In this document: piece by piece, positions 32,636 through 39,709 of the stretch
Position numbering within the stretch: the stretch's first letter is position 1
Layout: the number at the start of each line of letters is the position of its first letter
Assembly: GCA_002869015.1 (NCBI GenBank)
Contig: PKTT01000052.1
Location: forward strand, 1-42,169
Source of the DNA: Deltaproteobacteria bacterium
Lineage (GTDB): Bacteria; Desulfobacterota; Deferrisomatia; Deferrisomatales; BM512
DNA length: 42,169 nucleotides
Reading direction: 5' to 3'
Translations under genes and position numbers: made by a program
Notes under the pieces: generated by a model
What the model saw: the letters and a program-made list of their open reading frames with translations, nothing else
The model's database searches: none
Told to the model about the DNA's origin: nothing

Positions 32636-33727
32636 TCATAGCCACTTCTTGCGCCTGAAAAATAAATACATCCCGACGCCTATGGCGCACATTCCAGCCC
32701 AGGCACCCGCATACCCCCACCTCCATTTGAGTTCGGGCATATACTCAAAGTTCATTCCGTAGATTCCCGCTACGAAGGTTAAGGGTATGAAGATGGTCGC
32801 GACTATGGTCAGCACCTTCATCACCTCATTCATCCGCTGGCTTATGCTGGAGAGGTAAAGCTCCACGTAGCCGGAGAGAGTTTCGCGCTGTATCTCAATT
32901 GTGTCGACCACTTGAACGACGTGGTCATAGAGGTCCATCAGGTATGGTTTTGTGTCATCGGAGATGAGCGGCGAATCCTCGCGGCTCAGCTTTTGAACGG
33001 TCTCCCGGAGGGGCCATGCAGCGCGGCGCAGCCCGGCCGCGTAGCGGCGCAAGCGATGAAGCTTCTCGATCGTCTCGGGGCCGGGCTCCATGAGTATCTC
33101 ATCCTCGATTAATTCTATCTCCTCGGAGAGCTTCTCAAGTGCCAGGAAATAATGGTCAACTATGATGTCGACCAACGCGTAGCAGAGGTAGTCGGAGCCG
33201 CTTTGTCGTATGCGCCCCCTGCCCGCATCGAGCCTTCCCCGAACAGCCTCAAAGACGTCGCCAGGGCGCTCCTGAAAGGAGATAAGGTAATTATCCCCCA
33301 ACACAAAGCTGACCTGCTCGGTATCAAGGCCCTCTACCATGCCTTCATAGCTAACCATCTTTAGGACTATAAAGAGGTAGTCCTTGTAGGTCTCCTCATT
33401 GGGCCGCTGGTGGGTGTTGGCTACATCTTCAAGCACTAGGTGGTGCAGCCCGAAAAAATCGCCGACTTTCCTCACCGTCTCAACATCATGAACCCCTGTC
33501 ACATCGAGCCAAGCCACATTTTTACGCTCATTAAGCTCGGCAAGGTCGACACCGGTTTTGAGCAGAAGCTTCTCAATCTCCTTGGCGTCATACCTTATCA
33601 GCTCAAGCTCAACCGCATCGGTCCTGTGTTCACCAACATGAACTATACTGCCTGGCGGCAGCCCCAGCTTATCCGATGGCAAATCGAAGGTATCTTTTTC
33701 ACTGCGTAGCTGACGTTTCTGCGTCAT
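32636..33727 (-). CDS. corA: CorA-type magnesium/cobalt transporter
   Basis: A 363-residue channel for Mg2+ and related ions. The long N-terminal cytoplasmic funnel ends in the coiled stalk helix, then two C-terminal transmembrane segments (VLTIVATIFIPLTFVAGIYG and WAGMCAIGVGMYLFF). The selectivity signature GMNFEYMPE follows the first, as in all CorA proteins, and a basic end RRKKWL closes it. It lies 3 nt after the mscS gene in a three-gene ion-homeostasis operon, DUF432-MscS-CorA. No metal-sensing riboswitch was seen before it. Confidence 0.94.
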   Translation of the reverse strand: MTQKRQLRSEKDTFDLPSDKLGLPPGSIVHVGEHRTDAVELELIRYDAKEIEKLLLKTGVDLAELNERKNVAWLDVTGVHDVETVRKVGDFFGLHHLVLEDVANTHQRPNEETYKDYLFIVLKMVSYEGMVEGLDTEQVSFVLGDNYLISFQERPGDVFEAVRGRLDAGRGRIRQSGSDYLCYALVDIIVDHYFLALEKLSEEIELIEDEILMEPGPETIEKLHRLRRYAAGLRRAAWPLRETVQKLSREDSPLISDDTKPYLMDLYDHVVQVVDTIEIQRETLSGYVELYLSSISQRMNEVMKVLTIVATIFIPLTFVAGIYGMNFEYMPELKWRWGYAGAWAGMCAIGVGMYLFFRRKKWL

Positions 33728-33730
33728 CGA

Positions 33731-34663
33731 CTAACTCTCCTCGACTATTGCGCTGGATTTGGGCGGCCTGTAATGACCGGACGCCTGAGGCGGGTCGGGA
33801 TACTCAGGCTTCGGCGGCGCCTCATCGCCAACCATCCTAACGGGGAAGGGCTCGGTCACGCTGCCGGTGTAGAGTGAGCGGTGCGGGAATGGTATCTCGA
33901 CGCCGTAGCGGTCGAAGGCCTCTTTTATCTCAAGGTAGATTGTGTTTCTAAATTCGATAAAGTTCTCCCTCAATGTCCACACTGAAAACTGCATCTCCAG
34001 GGAGGAGTCGCCATACCCCCTGAAGATAAAGAGCGGTCGAGGCTCTTCGAGGCTGCGGGGGTTTTTCCTCGCTACTTCAAGGAGGATATCCCTGACGCGC
34101 CCAATATCCTCCTTGTAGGCGACCCCTACATGAATATCGGCGCGCCTTATTGGGAACCGGGTCAGGTTTGTGACCTCGGTCTTGATCATCGTCTCGTTTG
34201 GAATGCGCACAAACAAATTATCAAAGGTGCGGAGCTTAACTGAAAGGAGGTCAATGCTAAGCACCTCACCAAGGGTTTCACCTACCTTGATGAGGTCTCC
34301 AACGGCGAAGGGCTCCTCTACCATCAGGAAGATGCCGCTTATAAGATTCGATGCTGAGGTCTGCGAGGCGAATGCCAGCGCCACCGTAAACACTCCCGCC
34401 GCCCCCAGGAGCACTGTAAACTCAAAGCCGAATTGCCTTAGCACGGATATAAGCACCAGCACCGCGATGGTATAGTAGACTACCCGACCGGCTATGAAAC
34501 CACGCTGTACGCTTAAATACTTGCGGAAGGTTCTATCAACCATCTTGCCTGATATCTTCGCGACGGCTATTCCGGCAACAAGCATCAGCGCAGCCCTTAC
34601 CAGGATCGTAATCCGTTCAGGGTTGGCGAATTCGGAGATAAATTTTGTTATGGAATCCACCAT
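33731..34663 (-). CDS. Small-conductance mechanosensitive channel (MscS family)
   Basis: A 310-residue membrane channel that opens on hypo-osmotic stress. Three transmembrane segments are seen (ILVRAALMLVAGIAVAKISG, VVYYTIAVLVLISVLRQFG and the pore-lining TVLLGAAGVFTVALAFASQT with its Ala/Gly packing). The beta domain starts with FAVGDLIKVGETLGEVLSID. The Pro-rich C-terminal tail (about 280-305) is longer than in E. coli MscS. ATG 34663 has GGAGG only 2 nt away, so GTG at the next codon is an alternative start. It follows the DUF432 gene by 6 nt. Confidence 0.93.
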   Translation of the reverse strand: MVDSITKFISEFANPERITILVRAALMLVAGIAVAKISGKMVDRTFRKYLSVQRGFIAGRVVYYTIAVLVLISVLRQFGFEFTVLLGAAGVFTVALAFASQTSASNLISGIFLMVEEPFAVGDLIKVGETLGEVLSIDLLSVKLRTFDNLFVRIPNETMIKTEVTNLTRFPIRRADIHVGVAYKEDIGRVRDILLEVARKNPRSLEEPRPLFIFRGYGDSSLEMQFSVWTLRENFIEFRNTIYLEIKEAFDRYGVEIPFPHRSLYTGSVTEPFPVRMVGDEAPPKPEYPDPPQASGHYRPPKSSAIVEES

Positions 34664-34669
34664 CGCCTC

Positions 34670-35479
34670 CTATTTGCCGATCAGCGCGGACAAGGACTTT
34701 GAGAGCATTGATTTTGCGTCCTTCTTCCTCGCTTCCGCCAAAAGCGTAGTCTTACCCGCCTCCAGGGGCGGCTTTTTGCCAATATTCACCTCTACGTTTT
34801 TGCTGTCCTTATTTAGCACGATGGTCACATGTTGGGTCCAAAGGCCGCCCTTCTCATCGATAAACAAAGATAGGTTCGGAGCAGGTATGTGAATACGCTC
34901 AACGGTAAGGGTCTCATCGGTGCTGTTTTTAATGTACACCGGGGTTATGACCCCATGGGGCCAGGGAGGGAAATCCTCAAGGGAGGTGCGGCAAACAGTG
35001 GTCGACGCGTAGCATAGCTCCCCAACCATCTGGTCCGGGCCGAACCAGGTGTCGGACATCCTGTAGACCGGCAACTCAAAGAGCTGCTGCTTACGCTTTG
35101 TTGAGACAACTCCAACCCAGATGGGGGTTCGCACGTATATGCGCACCTTCTCAGAGGCCAGCACGCTATAGGGCGTCTCCGGCAGGGAAACCACATCCCT
35201 GTTGGGGAGCATTGGCGTGAGCGTTATCGATGGGCTGGTGCCATCCACCGCGTAGCGCTGATCCACCGCCTCTTCAGGTATTTCAGGGGGAGTTTTCGAC
35301 ACCACCGTAGAGACACGGTTCTCGGCGATATTGTCACTTTGCCAGTGGATAAGCCGCCACTCCGAAGCCTTCCGCTCAGTTACAAGAGTAAGTGGGCCCA
35401 CCTCCCACTTGGCGAAACCGTCAACAGGAATCTCATACTCGCCCCACCAGGACACCGGGGCCTTCGTTTTTTTCACCAT
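34670..35479 (-). CDS. DUF432 domain-containing protein
   Basis: A 269-residue, mostly beta-rich soluble protein matching the DUF432 family, of unknown function. Conserved-looking pieces are SWWGEYEIPVDGFAKWEVGP at the start, VRIYVRTPIWVGV and MSDTWFGPDQMVGELCYAS in the middle. DUF432 genes commonly sit beside mscS, which is also so here. ATG 35479 with GGAG 6 nt upstream is preferred over the start at 35506. It is first in the MscS-CorA operon. A role in channel regulation is inference from neighbourhood only. Confidence 0.82.
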   Translation of the reverse strand: MVKKTKAPVSWWGEYEIPVDGFAKWEVGPLTLVTERKASEWRLIHWQSDNIAENRVSTVVSKTPPEIPEEAVDQRYAVDGTSPSITLTPMLPNRDVVSLPETPYSVLASEKVRIYVRTPIWVGVVSTKRKQQLFELPVYRMSDTWFGPDQMVGELCYASTTVCRTSLEDFPPWPHGVITPVYIKNSTDETLTVERIHIPAPNLSLFIDEKGGLWTQHVTIVLNKDSKNVEVNIGKKPPLEAGKTTLLAEARKKDAKSMLSKSLSALIGK

Positions 35480-35595
35480 GCCCGCTCCGAAAAAACCATT
35501 TGGCATATAAACTTACCGCATCCTCAGCCAACCACCAGCATTCTACCAAAGAATGCAACAACATCATTTGCATAGACAAGCAAAAGGATGAAATG

Positions 35596-35620
35596 AAAAA
35601 AGCAGCGCCAAGAGGGCTGC
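35596..35620 (-). terminator. Rho-independent terminator after the alpha/beta hydrolase
   Basis: On the minus strand GCAGC pairs with GCTGC around a partly paired 9-nt centre, followed by six T. It is 5 nt past the hydrolase stop and separates it from the DUF432-MscS-CorA operon. The rest of the 145-bp gap holds nothing else that I see. Confidence 0.55.
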
Positions 35621-35624
35621 CAGT

Positions 35625-36434
35625 TCACAAACCTAGGATAAACTTCTGAATCGCAGCTAGGGTTTCCTCCTGCTTCTCCTTGTGCGGGGAGTGTCCGCAC
35701 TCCGGGAGGAGCAGAGTCTCGACTTCCACAGGCGCGCCATTGATTATCGCCTCTATCTGCGCAAGGGTGCCGTACTCGTCATTATAGCCCTGCACCGCTA
35801 AAAGGGGCACTGTCACACCTTGGAGAAAGCGCTCGACATTCCACTCCTTAAAATCCGGGTGGAGCCACGCAAGGTTCCAGCCCCAGAAGGCGCAGTCGAC
35901 ATTTTCCCCATGGTACTTTCTGAGGCCCTCTTTGAGGTCCCCAAAGAGGTAGTTACCCCTGGCTTGACGGATTGATGAGAGCCCCTCCTCCTCCGCGAAG
36001 AGGTGAGCGGCGAAAGTTACGACACCTAGGAGCCCTCCGGCCTCTGTGCCCCCGGCATAGACGAGCGAGATAGTGCCGCCATCGGAGTGGCCTAAAAGGA
36101 TGTGCTCGCCTATACCCGCCCTTTTAATAACTTCCGGCACCTCGTTTAGCCCCGCCTCCTCCATGTAATCAAGGGGGCGCGGCACTTCGCAGGGGTCGGA
36201 AGCGCCGTATCCGGCGCGGCTGTAGGCAAACACCTCCAGGCCGGTGGCCTCGGCGAGGCGCTCAGGGAAATCTCTCCACATCGACACGCAACCGAGCCCC
36301 TCATGTAGGAGGAGGATGGTGACCTTTGAGCTTGCGCCCCGCTTCGGCATGAAGCGAGCGCACTCAAGGCGTTTCCCATTTATCTCGATGTATCCAAGCT
36401 GCATTTGAAAAGAATTCCCCTCATATCTCGTCAT
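35625..36434 (-). CDS. Alpha/beta-fold hydrolase
   Basis: A 269-residue serine hydrolase. The oxyanion region is LLLHEGLGCVSMW (HEG rather than HGG/HGF), the nucleophile elbow GHSDGGT (Ser about 117), the acid QGYNDEYG and the base CGHSPH near the C-terminus. Size and motifs fit carbon-carbon bond or ester hydrolases of the MhpC/3-oxoadipate enol-lactonase type. It is a single-gene unit with its own terminator; ATG 36434 has GGGTGA upstream. The substrate cannot be told from sequence. Confidence 0.87.
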   Translation of the reverse strand: MTRYEGNSFQMQLGYIEINGKRLECARFMPKRGASSKVTILLLHEGLGCVSMWRDFPERLAEATGLEVFAYSRAGYGASDPCEVPRPLDYMEEAGLNEVPEVIKRAGIGEHILLGHSDGGTISLVYAGGTEAGGLLGVVTFAAHLFAEEEGLSSIRQARGNYLFGDLKEGLRKYHGENVDCAFWGWNLAWLHPDFKEWNVERFLQGVTVPLLAVQGYNDEYGTLAQIEAIINGAPVEVETLLLPECGHSPHKEKQEETLAAIQKFILGL

Positions 36435-36865
36435 CGGTCACCCATCTGGCAGATAGAGAGGGACCGGATATGGCCTGTTTATTGCACACCTTTAGTGGCT
36501 TGAAGTCAACGGTTGAGGGCGCTATGCCGTGTGCTCTTAAAGAAAAGTTCCCGGCAGAAGCTGTATTTTTGAATCCGGGGCGATTGCCTCTTTTATGGCC
36601 AGTTCAAAGTAATCATCTTGGGGTGTTTAATTTCTCAATCCTAACCGGTTAATTTTCACCGGAAATTATCTCCCTAGCCAACCGCCGGACCAACCCTCTT
36701 GCCTTCACATAAAAATATTCGCGGCTTTTTTCACGGCCAAAGAAGAAAAGATTCCCACCTCAACTATTGGAGATGGAACTTTCAAACCCTATTAATATAT
36801 CCTCTTACGAGGGCAAAGTTGAAAGATTGACTTCCCTGCCCTCGACAACCTGAAGACAAGGGAGC
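36435..36865. other. 431-bp AT-rich intergenic control region before the DCCP-like genes
   Basis: No convincing gene. Near its middle lies the palindrome TAACCGGTTA (36642-36651), overlapping GGTT-N7-ACCG copy 5. A weak sigma70-like pair, TTGGAG and TATTAA 17 nt apart, lies around 36767-36795. No sigma54 consensus was found. A 60-codon open frame at 36470-36652 lacks features and spans the palindrome. Confidence 0.5.
36647..36661. promoter_or_regulatory. GGTT-N7-ACCG element, copy 5
   Basis: GGTTAATTTTCACCG lies about 205 bp upstream of the DCCP-like gene. It matches all eight fixed bases of the motif and has the same T-rich centre as the copies near the sensor kinase. It may place the DCCP-like operon under the same regulator. 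Confidence 0.5.
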
Positions 36866-38095
36866 ATGGCAGTGCCAAAACTTGAATCTCTAAAAAAGAT
36901 GAAGGAACTCGTCGCAGGTCACTTCACAGGGCTCGACGCAGCCGCGAAGGACCCGGCGCGAAAGGTTGCATGGTGCACCAGCGTAGGCCCCGTCGAACTC
37001 TTGAGAACATTTGGCTTTGAGGTCTACTTTCCCGAAAATCACGGGGCGGTGCTCGGCGCTTCGAGAAAAGCCAACGACTATATCCCAAGGGCGAACGCCG
37101 CAGGCTATAGCCCTGATATCTGTAGCTACCTGACGGCTGATGTGGGCGCTTTCCTGGCGGGAGAGACACCCCTCACCCACGGCTATGGACTTCAGAGCGT
37201 ACCCACCCCCGACATCCTCGTCTACAATACAAACCAGTGCCGCGACGTTGAAGATTGGTTCGCCTTCTACGCCCGCCATTTCGACATACCCCTCGTAGGG
37301 ATCAACTCTCCCGTACAGGTCGGCGACGTCACCGATGAGCTGGTCAAAACGCTGGTGCCGCAATATGAGGAGCTGATTCCCGTCTTCGAGAGGGTGAGCG
37401 GCATAAAGTTCGACATCGACCGCCTCCGCGAGGTCATGACCGACTCGGCGGAAACTTCACGCCTATGGGGTGAGGTCCTTGGGACTATGGCGCACCGCCC
37501 AAGCCCTATGACCTTCTTCGACACCTCAGTGCACATGGCTCCGGCGGTCATCCTTCGCGGTTTGCCCGAGGCTTCGGATTATTACAGAATGCTCCTAAAA
37601 GAGCTCTCTACCCTAACCGAGGCAAACGTCAGCGCGGTAAAGAATGAGCGCTTCCGCATCTACTGGGACGGCATGCCGGTATGGGGAAAATTGCGCGAGC
37701 TCTCGACCTTCTTTAACGATGTAGATGCATCACTCGTGGTCTCCACCTACTGCAACTCCTGGGTCTTCGAGGCCTTCGACCCGTCAGACCCTTTCAACTC
37801 GATGGCGCGCGCATTCCTTGAGCTATTCATAGCCCGCTCAGACAAGGCCAAAGAGGTTATCATGGCGGAGCTCTGCGAGAAGTTCTCCGTGGACGGCGTC
37901 ATATACCACGACGCCAAAACTTGCCCCAATAACTCCAACACCCGCTATGGCTTGCCGCAGAGGCTAAGGGAGAGAACGGGGCTGCCCTTCACCATCGTCT
38001 ACGGCGACTTAAACGACCTGCGCTGCTTCTCCGAGGAGCAGGCGAAGACGAGCATCGAGGCTTTTCTAGAGCAGATTGAGGGAGGGCGAGGTTAA
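36866..38095 (+). CDS. HgdB-like 2-hydroxyacyl-CoA dehydratase family protein (double-cubane cluster protein candidate)
   Basis: A 409-residue protein of the 2-hydroxyacyl-CoA dehydratase/benzoyl-CoA reductase B-C superfamily. It is encoded singly with one activase, unlike dehydratases and BcrBC, which need two different subunits. Seven cysteines exist. Six lie in conserved-looking settings: C37 (AWCTSVGP), C86 (DICSYLTADVG), C125 (NTNQCRD), C296 (STYCNSW), C353 (AKTCPNNSN) and C387 (LRCFSEEQ). Six Cys suit an [Fe8S9] double-cubane cluster as in DCCP of Carboxydothermus, the YjiM-like group. GGGAG is only 1 nt before ATG 36866 but 7 nt before GTG 36872, so the start may be the GTG. The substrate is unknown. 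Confidence 0.8.
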   Translation: MAVPKLESLKKMKELVAGHFTGLDAAAKDPARKVAWCTSVGPVELLRTFGFEVYFPENHGAVLGASRKANDYIPRANAAGYSPDICSYLTADVGAFLAGETPLTHGYGLQSVPTPDILVYNTNQCRDVEDWFAFYARHFDIPLVGINSPVQVGDVTDELVKTLVPQYEELIPVFERVSGIKFDIDRLREVMTDSAETSRLWGEVLGTMAHRPSPMTFFDTSVHMAPAVILRGLPEASDYYRMLLKELSTLTEANVSAVKNERFRIYWDGMPVWGKLRELSTFFNDVDASLVVSTYCNSWVFEAFDPSDPFNSMARAFLELFIARSDKAKEVIMAELCEKFSVDGVIYHDAKTCPNNSNTRYGLPQRLRERTGLPFTIVYGDLNDLRCFSEEQAKTSIEAFLEQIEGGRG

Positions 38096-38868
38096 TGTCA
38101 TTTTACTGCGGCGTGGATATCGGCTCCACCTGGACCAAGGCGGTGATACTGGGTGAGGAAGAAAAGAGCGACTACACCCGCGCCCTGGTCAGGACCGGCA
38201 TCAGCTTCGAGGCCGCTGCGCTCTCAGCCCGCGATGAAGCCTTAGCTAGGGCCAAGCTTGCGCCGGAGGATATAACCCGCACCTTCTCCACCGGCTATGG
38301 AAGGATGAACGCCGAGTTCGCCGATGGTCGCAGAACCGAGATCGCCTGCCACGCTAAAGGGGCCTTCCACTCATTTCCCCACCCTTGCCACGTAGTCGAT
38401 ATTGGCGGGCAGGATAACAAGATAATTCAGCTCAACGCGAGCGGCGCGGTAGAGCACTTTCTGATGAACAGAAAGTGCGCGGCGGGTACAGGCTCCTTCA
38501 TAGAAGAGATTTCCCGCCGCCTTGACATTGATATGAAGCGGCTGGAAGAGCTGGCGGAGAACGCAACAAAGGAGATCACCCTCTCCTCCTTCTGCACGGT
38601 CTTTTCAGCTACAGAGGTGATAAAGCTGATTCGTGAAGGCGAGAACCCGGAGAACATCGCCAAAGGAGTTTTCAACGCCGTAGTCGCAAGGGTCACCGAG
38701 ATGGGAACCCTCGGCGGCAAGGTTGTCCTAACCGGGGGAGTGGCGGCGGCCTTCCCCATAGTCGCCCAGATCCTCTCTAAAGCAACAGGCCAAGAGGTCT
38801 TCATCCCTGAACACGCTCAATTCACCGGCGCGTTGGGCGCCGCGCTTGAAGCAAAAACAAGCAGTTAA
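38095..38868 (+). CDS. Homodimeric ATPase activase (DCCP reductase/HgdC-like)
   Basis: A 257-residue ASKHA ATPase with a [4Fe-4S] cluster at its dimer interface, which injects electrons into its partner at the cost of ATP. It has GVDIGSTWTKAVI, STGYGRMNAEF, VVDIGGQDNKII, and cluster cysteines in NRKCAAGTGSF and SSFCTVFSATE. The full DIGGQD motif and single copy fit a homodimer, in contrast to the asymmetric pair at 24821-26486. Its ATG overlaps the stop of the HgdB-like gene by one base (TAATG), so both products are surely made together. The unit ends at a strong terminator. Confidence 0.9.
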   Translation: MSFYCGVDIGSTWTKAVILGEEEKSDYTRALVRTGISFEAAALSARDEALARAKLAPEDITRTFSTGYGRMNAEFADGRRTEIACHAKGAFHSFPHPCHVVDIGGQDNKIIQLNASGAVEHFLMNRKCAAGTGSFIEEISRRLDIDMKRLEELAENATKEITLSSFCTVFSATEVIKLIREGENPENIAKGVFNAVVARVTEMGTLGGKVVLTGGVAAAFPIVAQILSKATGQEVFIPEHAQFTGALGAALEAKTSS

Positions 38869-38890
38869 CAGCATCTTCACACACCGATAA

Positions 38891-38917
38891 AAGCGTTGCC
38901 GTGGCAACGCTTTTTTT
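38891..38917 (+). terminator. Rho-independent terminator after the activase gene
   Basis: AAGCGTTGCC and GGCAACGCTT form a near-perfect stem with a tight loop, followed by seven T in the plus strand. It lies 22 nt past the stop of the DCCP-type operon and isolates it from the fad-type locus. Confidence 0.92.
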
Positions 38918-38966
38918 ACGCCTCAAATTGCCGTAACAACTCTTTGCAGTAAAATAATATTACCCC

Positions 38967-39019
38967 TTGACGGGAGCAGCGGGTCGGTCTAACATAAAAA
39001 ATGAATGAGTATTCATTCG
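38967..39019 (+). promoter_or_regulatory. Sigma70-like promoter with FadR-type operator at the start point
   Basis: TTGACG (38967-38972) and TAACAT (38990-38995) are 17 nt apart. Exactly at the expected start lies TGAATGAGTATTCATTCG (39002-39019), with GAATGA and TCATTC as inverted arms. It agrees with the Bacillus subtilis FadR box TGAATGA-N-TA-N-TCATTCA at all but the last base. Repressor bound here would block transcription of the TetR gene and the fad genes behind it. Confidence 0.75.
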
Positions 39020-39057
39020 GCTTGTTTCCCATCCTATATTCCTATGGAAGGTGGCAG

Positions 39058-39654
39058 ATGTCAGCCAAAGCGGCGCAGAAGAAAGAGCGGCAGGAAAAGA
39101 TACTGGAGGCGGCGATAAAAGCCTTCTCAATCAACGGGTACCACAACTCGACGGTAGCCACCATTGCCAGAGAGGCGGGTATCGCCGACGGGACGATGTA
39201 CCTCTACTTCAAGGGCAAGGAGGAGCTTCTGATAAGCGCGTTCACCTTCATCATGGACAACTTCCTTGAAAAGCTTGAGGTGAAGCTCGCGGAGGCTAAA
39301 AACCCACTTGAGAAGCTAAAGTGCATCGTCACCTACCACCTCACCGAGCTTTCGAAGGACCCAGACAGGGCAAAGTTCCTACAGCTTGAGTTGAGGCAGC
39401 CCGCGGAGTCCGTAAGGCGGGGCATAGCCAAGCCGCTCTCGCTATACATGAGGAAGATTGACTCATTGGTCGAGGAGGGCAAGGAGTCCGGCATGGTCCG
39501 CAAAGACCTCCCGACCAAGGTCATACGGCGCGTCATCTTTGGCGCTGTCGATGAGACGATATCCTCTTGGATAAGAAGAAAGGACGCAGCCCCGATAGGC
39601 AGCGAAGCGGAAGCCGTTTTTGAGGTGCTTCTCGGAGGCATGGCGGCAAGATAG
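39058..39654 (+). CDS. TetR-family regulator, FadR-like
   Basis: A 198-residue repressor. The N-terminal HTH region is ILEAAIKAFSINGYHNSTVA, IAREAGIADGTMYLYFKGKE, the signature of the fatty-acid-responsive FadR group of TetR proteins. The C-terminal helical domain has the usual size for a ligand-binding dimer, probably acyl-CoA. ATG 39058, with AAGGTG upstream, is chosen; the longer frame from 39001 would run through the operator. It lies directly behind a near-perfect FadR box, so autoregulation is likely, and 55 nt before the FadN-like gene. Confidence 0.88.
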   Translation: MSAKAAQKKERQEKILEAAIKAFSINGYHNSTVATIAREAGIADGTMYLYFKGKEELLISAFTFIMDNFLEKLEVKLAEAKNPLEKLKCIVTYHLTELSKDPDRAKFLQLELRQPAESVRRGIAKPLSLYMRKIDSLVEEGKESGMVRKDLPTKVIRRVIFGAVDETISSWIRRKDAAPIGSEAEAVFEVLLGGMAAR

Positions 39655-39709
39655 CTACCAAATTTGATTATTCACTTAACGCTAAATCAAGCACTAAGCA
39701 GGAGTGAAA

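Noticed and set aside
36470-36652. 60-codon open frame upstream of the DCCP-like gene
   Set aside because: No ribosome site, no domain, and it spans a palindrome and a GGTT-N7-ACCG element; more likely control DNA.
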